Below are positions 10,381-19,252 of a DNA stretch of 50,940 nt, piece after piece. The notes under the pieces were generated by a model, which saw only the letters and a program-made list of their open reading frames with translations, had not been told where the DNA came from and did no database searches. How positions within the stretch are numbered: position 1 is the stretch's first letter; every line of letters begins with the position of its first letter. A program made the position numbers and the translations under genes. Source of the DNA: Candidatus Eiseniibacteriota bacterium (GTDB lineage Bacteria > Eisenbacteria > RBG-16-71-46); assembly GCA_016215625.1 (NCBI GenBank), contig JACRIW010000113.1, forward strand, positions 1 to 50,940, read 5' to 3'.

Positions 10381-10736
10381 ACATGCGCAATCTCGTCGCC
10401 GCGCTGATCGCCCTGACCCTGCTCTCGCTCGTCTCGCTCGCGCCTTCCGCCATGGACGTCGCGCACGCGGCGGCTGCGGCCAAGCCCGCGGCCGCGCCGG
10501 CCAAGCCGGCGAAGCCTGCGGCTCCGGCGACCGCCGAAGCGAACAAGGTGGACATCAACAGCGCGACCAAGGAACAGCTCATGAAGCTCCCGGCCATCGG
10601 CGAGGCGATCGCGGGCAAGATCATCGCGGGCCGGCCCTGGGCCAACAAATCGCAGCTGCTGTCCAAGAACGTCCTGACGAAGGCGGCCTACGACAAGGTG
10701 GCGCCGCTCATCGTCGCGAAGCAGGCGGGCAAGTAA
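10377..10736 (+). CDS. ComEA-like helix-hairpin-helix secreted protein
   Basis: A 119-aa protein with an N-terminal signal sequence (MRNLVAALIALTLLSLVSLA), an Ala/Pro/Lys linker (about residues 30-58) and one ComEA-type HhH module: KVDINSATKEQLMKLPAIGE, then AGKIIAGRPWANKSQLL. This module binds DNA non-specifically in competence proteins. The ATG is preceded by GGAGG (10363-10367) and overlaps the previous stop. It is shorter than full ComEA and lacks the membrane-anchor plus SLBB arrangement, so a periplasmic DNA-binding role is inferred, not shown. Confidence 0.8.
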   Translation: MNMRNLVAALIALTLLSLVSLAPSAMDVAHAAAAAKPAAAPAKPAKPAAPATAEANKVDINSATKEQLMKLPAIGEAIAGKIIAGRPWANKSQLLSKNVLTKAAYDKVAPLIVAKQAGK

Positions 10737-10826
10737 CGCCCGCTCCCGGGTTGGAGGATCGAAGCTGGTTCGGCTGGTGCGTGGGGCTCCGCCAATCGGT
10801 TCTCGGTTCCTCCAACACTCCATGCG

Positions 10827-10857
10827 AAGGGCCGCGCGATCCGATCGCGCGGCCCTT
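10827..10857. terminator. Bidirectional terminator between convergent genes
   Basis: A 14-bp perfect stem (10827-10840 with 10844-10857, AAGGGCCGCGCGAT) with a 3-nt loop, flanked by AA and TT. It separates the HhH gene (end 10736) from the convergent membrane-protein gene (end 10878). Confidence 0.8.
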
Positions 10858-10877
10858 TCGCCTTCACCACCACCGCC

Positions 10878-12770
10878 TCAGCGCGCCGCGGCCCCCAGCG
10901 AATCACGCGCGATGCGCTCGCGCTGGTCGAGCCCCTCCATCCACGGCACCGCGGCCCGCGCCGCCTGCACGTGCGCGAGCGCCTCGGCCCAGCGCCCGGC
11001 GCCCAGCTCGAGGTTGGCGGCCATGGAGTGCGCGTAGCCCGTGTAGGGCGAGGCGGCCAGCGCGCGTTCGAGTTCGGCCCGCACCTCCGCGCGCACGACC
11101 GTGTCCGCGAACGCCGCCGCGCCGACGTCGTTCAACCGCCGCGTGCCCGCGGGCAGCCAGCGGTAGCGCTGCGCGTTCGCGAGCGCCGACAGCGCCCCGT
11201 CGCGACGCAGCCAGAGCGCCGAAGCGTCGTCGGTGAAGACGAGCGCCCACGTGGTCGTGTCGGCGTCGAGGAAGTCCGGCAGGCCGAGCCGCGCGTCCTT
11301 CGGATGCGGCCACAGCACCCAGTCGAACCGGCGCTGCGCGTCGAGCGTGCGCCACGCGGCCGAGTCCTGCGGCACGTACGCGACCGTGTAGCGGTCCTGC
11401 TTCGTGCCGCTCTGGTGGATGTCCATGAACGGCAGCCGGTCGCGCTCGGGCCAGAACCGCCACAGCAGGTAGCCACCCTGGTCGAACGCGTTGAACCCGC
11501 GCCCGCGCACGCCGTGCTCGGCCATCCAGTCGCACGCGCGCACCGGGAAGAACTCCCAGCGGAACCCGTAGCCGGGCGCGAGCGCGGGATCGCGCAGGCT
11601 CGGCAGCGGCAGCGCCAGCATCACCGCGGCGATCGTCAGGGTGCGCAGCCACGGCGCGCGCAGGAAGCGCCCGGTGAGCGCGTCCATCGCGCCGTCGAAA
11701 TCGCGCGCGAACACCGGCGCCACGAGCACCGCGAGGTAACCGAGGAAGCGCTGCGTGAGCAGCGCCTGCGGCACGAACACGACGAGCAGCGCGAGTTGCG
11801 CCCAGTCCATGCCGTGCCGGCGCCAGCGCCACACCGCGAGGGCGCCGAGCAGCGCGAGCCACAGCGGCAGGAACACCTTCGCGTACACCTCCCAGTCCAC
11901 GGGCTGCAGCTCGCCGATGGTCTGGTAGATGGGCTCGTGCCGCCACACGAAGAAGTAGTCGAACGGCTGCGCGAGCAGCGGCCAGCCGAAGGGATTGACG
12001 AACGAGACGGCGACGCACGCGGCGAGCGCGAGCCAGAGGCCGGTGGGTCGCGGGTCCGGAGTGTCGGCGCCGCGCGTTCCGCGCGCTCCGCGCACGCGCG
12101 CGGCGATCGTCGCGGTGACGGCGTACACGCCGGTGAGCGTGAGCCCGAGGTAGTACGAGATGTGCGCGTTCGCCCAGACCCACGCAATCGGCACCAGCGC
12201 CCAGGCGCCGGCGCGCACTCCCGCGGCCGCGCCGCGTGCGCGCCGGCGCTCGAGCAGCCACAGCTGCGCCGCCATGAGCACCACGACGAGCGTCTCGGGG
12301 CGCGCCTGCGAGCGATAGCGGTAGAGCAGCACGCACCACAGGATCGCGACCAGCGCCCACGGGCCCTTCGCGCCGGACTCGCGCGCCGCGGCCCACAGGA
12401 ACGCGCACGTGACGAGCGTCGTGAGCCAGCGCCACGCGAACAGGCCATGCACGCCACCCAGCTCGTAGAACGGCCAGAGCAGCGCGCGGAAGAGCCACGA
12501 AGGCGGCACGTCGGGCTGACCGTACGTGGGCCACACCCAGACCTGCGTGTGCGGCACGGCGTGCGTCTCCCAGATCGTGCGGCCGACGCGCAGGTGCAGC
12601 CAGAGGTCGGGATCGTAGATCCGGAACGTGGTCACGAGCACGGCGAGCGCCGCGGCGAGCAGCACCAGCAGCGCCCACGCGGCCGCGCTCAGCGGCTCCG
12701 CGGGCCGCACGGCGCGCGGGGCGCGGCGCGGCGGGAACGCCGCCGCGCCCCGGGGCTTCGCTTCGCTCAC
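10878..12770 (-). CDS. Large polytopic membrane protein, GT-C-like, with soluble C-terminal domain
   Basis: A 630-aa protein starting at GTG 12770, which overlaps the upstream stop by 4 bp. Residues about 20-400 hold roughly ten hydrophobic helices. The first loop reads YDPDLWLHLRVGRTIWETH, a signature of a widespread family of uncharacterised GT-C-type membrane proteins. The remaining C-terminal part is periplasmic-looking (NAFDQGGYLLWRFWPERD, then DIHQSGTKQDRY) and ends in TPR-like helices (ELERALAASPYTGYAH, LGAGRWAEALAHV). No catalytic assignment is possible. It is co-directional with the HEAT-cyclophilin gene, and coupling suggests a shared envelope role. Confidence 0.75.
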   Translation of the reverse strand: MSEAKPRGAAAFPPRRAPRAVRPAEPLSAAAWALLVLLAAALAVLVTTFRIYDPDLWLHLRVGRTIWETHAVPHTQVWVWPTYGQPDVPPSWLFRALLWPFYELGGVHGLFAWRWLTTLVTCAFLWAAARESGAKGPWALVAILWCVLLYRYRSQARPETLVVVLMAAQLWLLERRRARGAAAGVRAGAWALVPIAWVWANAHISYYLGLTLTGVYAVTATIAARVRGARGTRGADTPDPRPTGLWLALAACVAVSFVNPFGWPLLAQPFDYFFVWRHEPIYQTIGELQPVDWEVYAKVFLPLWLALLGALAVWRWRRHGMDWAQLALLVVFVPQALLTQRFLGYLAVLVAPVFARDFDGAMDALTGRFLRAPWLRTLTIAAVMLALPLPSLRDPALAPGYGFRWEFFPVRACDWMAEHGVRGRGFNAFDQGGYLLWRFWPERDRLPFMDIHQSGTKQDRYTVAYVPQDSAAWRTLDAQRRFDWVLWPHPKDARLGLPDFLDADTTTWALVFTDDASALWLRRDGALSALANAQRYRWLPAGTRRLNDVGAAAFADTVVRAEVRAELERALAASPYTGYAHSMAANLELGAGRWAEALAHVQAARAAVPWMEGLDQRERIARDSLGAAAR

Positions 12771-14737
12771 GGCAGGAGCTCGACCTTGCGGATCACCGAG
12801 CCCTGCGTGATGCGCGCCGCGACGTCCTGCCCGCGCACGACGCGCGCGAAGATCGTGTAGCGCCCGTCGAGGTGCGGCTGCGGCGACAGCGTGATGAACC
12901 ACTGGCTGCCGCCGGTGTCCTTGCCCGAGAGCGCCATGCCGACCATGCCGGTCTCGTAGCGGCGCTGGTTGTACTCGCAGCGGATGGTCCAGCCCGGGCC
13001 GCCCGAGCCGGTGCCGGTCGGGTCGCCGTCCTGGATCACGAAGTCGGGCACGACCCGATGCACGCGCAGGCCGTCGAAGTAGCCCTTGCGCGCGAGCTTC
13101 ACGAAGTTGCGCACGGTCTGCGGCGCCTCGGCGCCGAAGAACTCCCACACGATGTCGCCCTCGCTCGTGTGCAGCACGGCGCGGCGCTCGCGCGGCGCGG
13201 CTTCGAAGCCGGCGGGATAGGCGCTCGCGGCCGGAGCGGGCGCGGCGGCGGCCTTCTCGACGCTGTCGGCGAACGCCTTGCCGGCGAGCTGCGCGAGCGC
13301 GCCCGCGATCGCCTGCCGCGCGTCCGGGTCGGCGTCGGCACCGCGCGCGGCGTACGCGCGCGCGAGCAGCGGCACGGACGCCGTGTCGCCCCATTCCCCG
13401 AGCGCCCCGGCGCACGAGGCGGCGAACAGCACGAGCGAATCGTTCACGCCCGCGCGGAGCTTCGGCAGCAGCTGTTCGAGGCCCACGGAGTGATCGCGTC
13501 CGTAGAGCGCGCCGGCCAGGTCGGCGGCGGTCATGCGCTCGAGCAGCGGCCGGTCGGCGCCGAGCGAGCCGACGAGCACGTCGGGCGCGAGTTCGGCGAC
13601 GGCCGGGGTACGCAGCCCGTCGAGCACGGCGACGCGGGCGTACACCGAGACGCTGTCGGCGAGCACCGCGCGCCAGTCGTCCTGGTACTTGGTGCCGAAG
13701 CGCACGAGCAGCGCGCGCGCCGCGGCGCCGCGCGTCGCCGGTTCGCCGTGCTTGATGCGCTCGACGAGCGCGAGCACGCCGTTGCGGCGTTCGTCCGGCC
13801 CCACGGCGTGCCACGCGAAGCCGTCGGCGAGCGCGGTCGCCACGGTCACGGTGACGTGCGGATTCGGGTGCTGCAGCAGCCCGCCGAACACGATGAGCGT
13901 GCTCTTCGAGGTCGAGTCGGCGATCTGCTGGAGCGCGCGCACGGCGTTGATGATCACGGCCGACGAATCGTCCGTGCACGCCTCGAGCAGCGCGACGCGG
14001 GCGAGCGGCGACTTCTGCCGCCCGAGCGTGCGCGCCGCATGCGCGCGCACGAGCGCGTCCGGGTCGCGCAGCATGGTCGAGACCGCGGGCACGACGATGC
14101 GCGGGCTGACGACCTTCTCGAGCGCGTACACGATGCGCCAGCGCACGGCCGGGTCGCGCTCGCGCAGGTGCTCGACGAGCGGCGCGACCGCGGCCGAATC
14201 CGCCAGCCGCCAGAACGCCACGGCGACCGCCCCGCGCACGCGCGGCGACGGCGACGACAGCAGCGGCACGAGTTTCGGCGTGGCCGCCTTGTCCTGCAGC
14301 TTGCCGAGCGCTTCGACCGCGAGCACGACGGTCTCGGGGTCGCGATCGGCGAGCGCGCCCTCGAGCGCGACTCGCGCGGATCGGTGGCCGATCTGGCCGA
14401 GCGCGAACACCGCCTCGCGCCGCACGGACGGCACGGCGTCGGCGAGCAGCGGCAGCAGCGCGCCCACGCTGGTCGTGTCCTGCAGCCGTCCGGTGGCGAG
14501 GGCGGCACGCGCGCGCACCGCCGGCAGCGCGTGCGAGAGGTAGCCGCGCAGCTCGCCGTCGGCCCAGCGGCGCTGGTCCTCGGCGATCGCGATCGCGCGC
14601 ATCGGGCCGCCCGCCCTTGGCGCGGCGGCGGGAGCGGCCGTGCGGGCCGCACGAGCCGGAACGGCCGCGGCGGCGGCCGGGAACACCGGCAGCGCCGCCG
14701 CGAAGACCAGGAGCCACATCCGCAGGACCTGCTTCAC
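12767..14737 (-). CDS. Secreted HEAT-repeat protein fused to a cyclophilin-type peptidyl-prolyl isomerase
   Basis: A 656-aa exported protein. GTG at 14737 is preferred over the ATG at 14749 because GGAGG lies 5 nt upstream and the signal peptide (KQVLRMWLLVFAAALPVFPA) then starts at residue 2. Residues about 60-500 are HEAT-type helical repeats (e.g. DAVPSVRREAVFALGQIG, DPDALVRAHAARTLG). Residues about 515-656 are a cyclophilin domain: TSEGDIVWEFFG, YFDGLRVHRVVPDFVIQDGD, GMVGMALSGKDTGGSQWFIT. Single-domain bacterial cyclophilins are about 170 aa, so the HEAT scaffold is an addition that presumably recruits clients or partners. Confidence 0.87.
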   Translation of the reverse strand: MKQVLRMWLLVFAAALPVFPAAAAAVPARAARTAAPAAAPRAGGPMRAIAIAEDQRRWADGELRGYLSHALPAVRARAALATGRLQDTTSVGALLPLLADAVPSVRREAVFALGQIGHRSARVALEGALADRDPETVVLAVEALGKLQDKAATPKLVPLLSSPSPRVRGAVAVAFWRLADSAAVAPLVEHLRERDPAVRWRIVYALEKVVSPRIVVPAVSTMLRDPDALVRAHAARTLGRQKSPLARVALLEACTDDSSAVIINAVRALQQIADSTSKSTLIVFGGLLQHPNPHVTVTVATALADGFAWHAVGPDERRNGVLALVERIKHGEPATRGAAARALLVRFGTKYQDDWRAVLADSVSVYARVAVLDGLRTPAVAELAPDVLVGSLGADRPLLERMTAADLAGALYGRDHSVGLEQLLPKLRAGVNDSLVLFAASCAGALGEWGDTASVPLLARAYAARGADADPDARQAIAGALAQLAGKAFADSVEKAAAAPAPAASAYPAGFEAAPRERRAVLHTSEGDIVWEFFGAEAPQTVRNFVKLARKGYFDGLRVHRVVPDFVIQDGDPTGTGSGGPGWTIRCEYNQRRYETGMVGMALSGKDTGGSQWFITLSPQPHLDGRYTIFARVVRGQDVAARITQGSVIRKVELLP

Positions 14738-14792
14738 CGCGACCTCCATCCGATCGGGACGAACGCCGCGATGCCGCCCGCGTGCGGGCCGC

Positions 14793-17700
14793 TCAGGGCG
14801 ACGTGTTGTAGTCCACGTGGCGCGCGGGCCGGAGCTTGACCATGCGTCCCAGCTGCTGGACGTGACCGCCTCCCGGCGTGTGCGCGCTGACCCGGTAGAA
14901 ATACACGCCATTGGCGAGCGCGTCACCTTCGGCGTCGTTGCCGTCCCAGGGGATCTGATGGTAGCCGGGCGCCACGTCCCGCACCACGTCGGTCCAGATG
15001 ACGCGTCCGGTCACGGTCATGACGGAGACTTTCACGTCGGCCGGCTGCGAGCCGAGCAGCGTGAACGAGAACGCCGTGCCGTCCACCCCGAACGGATTCG
15101 GGAACACGAGCAGGTCCGCGAGCTTGAGTTCACCCTGGCTCGTCGTGACCCGGAACAGCCGCGTCACGAGCGGCGCGCCCGTGAGCCGCACCTCGAGCGC
15201 GTAGCTCGCCTTGAGGTATTCGCCGTGCGTGAGCGTGACGATCCACTCGCGGCCCGACGCGTCGCCCGGGGCGGGCGCGTACGTGAAGGGCTGCGCGATC
15301 TCGTTGAGCGTGAGCGTCAGGTCGGTGGCCGGGTCGAACGGCTTCGGGCTCTGCACGAGCAGCGACAGGTTCGCGACCGGCGAGACGTCGTCGTTGTCGT
15401 GCAGCGCCACGCCGTCCGAGCGCAGGGTCACGTCGTAGGTGAACACCGTGCGGTGCTCACTCACGAGCCCGTCGCGGTCGATGGCGCGCAGCACGTAGGT
15501 CTCGTCGTACGCGTGCGTGCGGCCGCCGTACACGAGCCGGTAGCGCTTGCCGCCCCACTCGCCGCCGCCCACGGTGTCGGGGAACGCGGGCGCGAGCGTG
15601 TACGCGCTCGCCGGAATCGCCGTGTCCGCGCCGTTCGCGCGCCGATAGAGGCCGAGGCTGTCGATGCGCACCGCGGACACGACGTCGGCGACGATCGTCA
15701 GCGTGTCGCCGCTCGTGTGCAGGCGCACCGCCTGCAGGTCCGTCGCCGGCACGTCGTTCGCGGTCACGAGCGTCTGCGGCCGGCCGATGCTCATGCGCGT
15801 GGCCGGGTCGCCGAGCAGCGTGTAGCTCATCGCGATGCCGCGTTCGTACGCGTAACTCGCGACGGTCGGAATGAAGCGCAGGAACGTCGTCTGGATCGCC
15901 TCGCCCAGCACGAGCCTTGCGCCGCGCTCGGACAGGATGTTGTCGTGCGGCGCCGCGGAGAACATCGAGCGCGTGAGTTCGACGTTCACGTGCGTCGAGT
16001 CGTCGCGCGGCACGACCTCGTAGCTGACCGACGCCCACGACGCGATCGCGCCGAGGTTCGGCAGTGTCACGAACTCCTCGCCCAGCGCCGGGCCCTGCGC
16101 GCCGAACTGCTTCTCGGGCCGGCCGAACATGTTCGCGTGGCAGGAGAACGCGGTGAAGAGGAACGGCCTGTCCGTGTTCGCGAACCGGACCTTGTCGTCG
16201 AGGCCCGTGTCGTTGACGTACAGGTCCTCGTGCGAGAGCACCCACTCGCTCGCGTGGCCCTGGTAGTTCCACCACGACACGCCGGCGTTGATCTTGTCGA
16301 AGAGGATCGGCGTGACGATCGCGTGCGTGTACGTGCGCGTCGCCGCGCGGTCCGGGCGGCATGTGTCGCTCGGCGTCGGGTTCGTGTAGGGCTGGTCGGC
16401 GAGGTACCAGCGCAGGTTGAACAGGTCGATGTCCGTCTGCGCGAGACCGGCGTCACGCGTGATGAGCGAGGCGCTCTTCGCGTTCAGCTCGACGAAGTGC
16501 TGCTCCTGCCAGCGGAAGCAGTACCCGCTCGTGCTGCCGCCGCCGCCGAAGAAGCTGTCGCCCGAATAGGCGTCGTCGCTCGAGAGCAGCATGGAGCGGC
16601 GCCACGACTGGTCGCCGGAGGAGAGGTCCTCGTACTTCACGAGCTTGTTCACGACCGCGGTGGCCTCGCCGAGCGTGTTGACCGGGATGCGGCCGACCAT
16701 CATCTCCGGGATCACGTCGCCGAAGTTGTAGATCGGGTCCGAGTTGCCCGTGAGGAAGCCGTAGCGGTTGTCGCTCGGGATGAGCTCCCACTCGGACACC
16801 GGCACCGGACCCGGCGTGGGCAGGGTCGGCACCCAGTCGCGGCCCGAGGAGCGGCGGTAGTTCATCGGGTCCATGTTGCCGTCGCCGAACAGCAGCAGGA
16901 AGCGGCTCTGCCAGTGCTCGTACGCCCAGCGCGTGAACCGCTGGATGGACGCGGCCGAGTGGCGCCCGCCGTTGAACTCGTCGTTCACCGACTCGAGCGG
17001 CGCGACGACCGTGCGCAGGCCGCTGGCGTTGCGCAGGTCCACGAGCGGCTGCATGGCCGGGAGGAACGCCTCGGGCACGACGAGCAGCCAGTCGCCGGCG
17101 GTGTTCGCGTACAGGTTGCGGCGCGTGACCGCGGAGAAGTTCGCCGCCGGCGGCACCTTCGGGCCGTACGCGGGATCCACCGGGTCCTGCACGAACGCGG
17201 CGACGTACGACTTCGGGCTCGCGCTCGCGGTGGAGTCCTGGAAGTCGAACGCCATGTAGTTGTTCTCGAGCGCGACGCGCGCGGGATCGAGCAGGATGCG
17301 CTGCGGCGCGTCGGGGTTGGTGACGTCGTACAACCGGATCGAGTCACCGAAGAAGCCCGTCGCGTGGATCTGGAACTCGCCCGAAGCGTCGCCGCTGTTG
17401 AACGGCAGGTAGTCGCGGATCGCGGCGAAGCGGCGCCAGTACGTGAGCTCGAACCAGTTCAGTCCGGCGCGGCAGAGGTTGTTGTTCACGGGGTCGGGCG
17501 GCGAGTTGAACGACTTGCCCCATTCGCGGAACGAGTTGATGCCGCTCGTGAACGCCGAGCCGCGCACCGAACGCGACACGGTCGTCGCGCTCTTGTTCGT
17601 CCAGTACACCGAGTCCACGAGCGAACTGACCTGGTTGAGCCCGTTCTTGACCGCGGCCCACATGAAGTGGCCGCCGGAGTTGAGCCCGACCCACTGGATC

Positions 17701-19025
17701 GTGGCGGTCACGGTGCGGCTCGTGTCGATGTCGGCGATGCCGAACTTCAGCGTGTCCAGCCGCGTGTAGTAGAGCTGGTTCTCGTTCCACTGGTACGGAT
17801 CCACGATCGTGTCGGTGGGCTGCTGCACGAACGTGAGGTAGGAGGAGAAGTTCTTCTCGAAGTGCTCCTTGAACGGATAGCTCGCGAGCGTTCCGGGCAC
17901 CGACGCGTTGCGCCAGCCCGAGCGCTTGCTCATGCGCGCGCCGCCGGCGGTCTCGCGCGTCACGTAGATCACTTCGGAGTCGCCCCAGTAGCGCTGGTAC
18001 TGGCTCGCGTTCGAGCGCAGCGCCCCCGTGCGCACGTACACCCAGACGCGGTCGCCCACGTCGAACGTGCCGTTGGCGTTCGCGTCCTCGACTTCGCAGG
18101 GAATGTCGATCGTCTGGAAGGGCGTCGCCTGCCCTTCGACGTACTCGTGGCGGTGCACGGCGACCTGCGCCACGGGCGTGCCGGCCGGGTAGCCCTTCGC
18201 GACGAGCTGTTCGTACGGCAGCGTGTAGAGCGCCGTGCTGTCGATCTTGACGCGCACTTCGGGCTCGGTCTCGGACGTCGGCAGCCCTTCGGCGGCGAAG
18301 CCGTCCATGAGGCGCTGCGCGCCCCGCGGCACCGTGCGCCACGGCTTCGCCTGGTCGAAGTTGAGCACGCCGGCGGCGAGCACGTCGTCGTAGTGGCGGT
18401 CCTCGGCGCCGGGCACGACTTCCGCGGAGAGCGCGGCCGCACCGGCGGGGCGGTTGAAGTCCACGCGCACGACGAGGCGTGCGTTCACGCTCAGCGCGCT
18501 CGCGCTCTCGTCGTAACGGAACGGGCGCACTTCGATCGAGACGAGCTTGCGGCCGCGGAACGGCGTCGGGGTGCCGAGGCGCACCGGCTCGACCGGCCAT
18601 GGTCCGTCGACGAGCGGCGTCATCTCGAGCATGACCGGCTCGGCGTCACCGCCGTCGGGCGAGGGAATGAAGTCGGGCCGTCCCGCGATGGCGAGCTTGA
18701 CGCCCGTGCGCGTCGAGGGCGCGTCCGCCTGCAGCACGCGCACGCTCGGGCGCGCGTCGTTGGGGATCGCGAGCATCGCCGCGTAGGCCGGCAGGAGCGC
18801 GTGTCCCGGGTCGGCCAGCGAGTGCGCGTCGGGCACGCCGACGATCTTGCTGCGGCCCTTCGAATTGGGAGCGGAAAGCGACCAGTCGCCGGCCGATACC
18901 TGCAGGGTCACGCCCCGCGGGTCGGTGGCCAGGACTCTCAGGCCCGCCGCGGCCGCCGGAAGGGCGAGCAGGGCGAGCAGCGGAAGAACGGCGGCGAGGG
19001 CGCGTACTGGATTGGGAAGTCGCAT
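14793..19025 (-). CDS. Secreted C25 (gingipain-type) cysteine protease with FlgD-like C-terminal domain
   Basis: A 1410-aa protein with a signal peptide (LAAVLPLLALLALPAAAA). After an N-terminal beta-rich propeptide-like region comes a C25 peptidase domain: LLLFGDGNMDPMNYR, catalytic His924 in NYQGHASEW and catalytic Cys962 in FSCHAN, a spacing like that in gingipains. The C-terminus (from about residue 1305) is a FlgD Ig-like/T9SS-type sorting domain: FPNPFG, VMTVTGRVIW, YHQIPWDGNDAEGDALANGVYFYR. Such proteins cleave surface or secreted partners and, as PorU relatives, can process other cargo. No classical T9SS component genes are visible here. It ends 55 bp before the HEAT-cyclophilin gene and may be co-transcribed with it. 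Confidence 0.85.
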   Translation of the reverse strand: MRLPNPVRALAAVLPLLALLALPAAAAGLRVLATDPRGVTLQVSAGDWSLSAPNSKGRSKIVGVPDAHSLADPGHALLPAYAAMLAIPNDARPSVRVLQADAPSTRTGVKLAIAGRPDFIPSPDGGDAEPVMLEMTPLVDGPWPVEPVRLGTPTPFRGRKLVSIEVRPFRYDESASALSVNARLVVRVDFNRPAGAAALSAEVVPGAEDRHYDDVLAAGVLNFDQAKPWRTVPRGAQRLMDGFAAEGLPTSETEPEVRVKIDSTALYTLPYEQLVAKGYPAGTPVAQVAVHRHEYVEGQATPFQTIDIPCEVEDANANGTFDVGDRVWVYVRTGALRSNASQYQRYWGDSEVIYVTRETAGGARMSKRSGWRNASVPGTLASYPFKEHFEKNFSSYLTFVQQPTDTIVDPYQWNENQLYYTRLDTLKFGIADIDTSRTVTATIQWVGLNSGGHFMWAAVKNGLNQVSSLVDSVYWTNKSATTVSRSVRGSAFTSGINSFREWGKSFNSPPDPVNNNLCRAGLNWFELTYWRRFAAIRDYLPFNSGDASGEFQIHATGFFGDSIRLYDVTNPDAPQRILLDPARVALENNYMAFDFQDSTASASPKSYVAAFVQDPVDPAYGPKVPPAANFSAVTRRNLYANTAGDWLLVVPEAFLPAMQPLVDLRNASGLRTVVAPLESVNDEFNGGRHSAASIQRFTRWAYEHWQSRFLLLFGDGNMDPMNYRRSSGRDWVPTLPTPGPVPVSEWELIPSDNRYGFLTGNSDPIYNFGDVIPEMMVGRIPVNTLGEATAVVNKLVKYEDLSSGDQSWRRSMLLSSDDAYSGDSFFGGGGSTSGYCFRWQEQHFVELNAKSASLITRDAGLAQTDIDLFNLRWYLADQPYTNPTPSDTCRPDRAATRTYTHAIVTPILFDKINAGVSWWNYQGHASEWVLSHEDLYVNDTGLDDKVRFANTDRPFLFTAFSCHANMFGRPEKQFGAQGPALGEEFVTLPNLGAIASWASVSYEVVPRDDSTHVNVELTRSMFSAAPHDNILSERGARLVLGEAIQTTFLRFIPTVASYAYERGIAMSYTLLGDPATRMSIGRPQTLVTANDVPATDLQAVRLHTSGDTLTIVADVVSAVRIDSLGLYRRANGADTAIPASAYTLAPAFPDTVGGGEWGGKRYRLVYGGRTHAYDETYVLRAIDRDGLVSEHRTVFTYDVTLRSDGVALHDNDDVSPVANLSLLVQSPKPFDPATDLTLTLNEIAQPFTYAPAPGDASGREWIVTLTHGEYLKASYALEVRLTGAPLVTRLFRVTTSQGELKLADLLVFPNPFGVDGTAFSFTLLGSQPADVKVSVMTVTGRVIWTDVVRDVAPGYHQIPWDGNDAEGDALANGVYFYRVSAHTPGGGHVQQLGRMVKLRPARHVDYNTSP

Positions 19026-19069
19026 GTGGGATGGAGTCTAGGAAGCCCGTCGCTTGGGGGTCAAGGTTC

Positions 19070-19180
19070 GTGGTTCGCAGAATGTTGCCGGGCCTTCGGG
19101 CCCGGCCAAGTCGTTGTCCCGGCGGGGGGGCTCCCCCCCGATCCGATGACTTTTGGCGCAAGCAACATTCTGCGAACCAC
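19070..19180. repeat. Intergenic long inverted-repeat element 3
   Basis: Perfect 19-bp arms (19070-19088 and 19162-19180, GTGGTTCGCAGAATGTTGC and its complement). Inside are an 8-bp GCCGGGCC stem with a TTCG tetraloop (19087-19094 with 19099-19106) and a CGGGGGGG/CCCCCCCG stem (19123-19130 with 19133-19140). It lies in the 227-bp gap between divergent genes starting at 19025 and 19253, so it is not simply a terminator. It shares the CCCGGCGGGGGGC core with element 2. Confidence 0.7.
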
Positions 19181-19252
19181 AAGGTGCTAGACTGCGCGGC
19201 CCGAAATGGTGCTGCGGCACTTCATCGGCAGTCGACGAGGAGATCTCCCGGA

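Noticed and set aside
12771..14717. Extension of the 10878-12770 membrane protein into a 1279-aa frame
   Set aside because: The extra part is the out-of-frame shadow of the HEAT-cyclophilin gene; GTG 12770 with a 4-bp overlap explains the start.
14738..14749. ATG at 14749 as the start of the HEAT-cyclophilin gene
   Set aside because: The GTG at 14737 has GGAGG at the right distance, formed partly by that ATG's own codons, and gives a cleaner signal peptide.
14640..19190. A 1516-aa plus-strand open frame opposite the C25 protease
   Set aside because: It is antisense to a protein with clear catalytic motifs; its translation is Arg/Val/His-rich with no domain, a typical shadow in GC-rich DNA.
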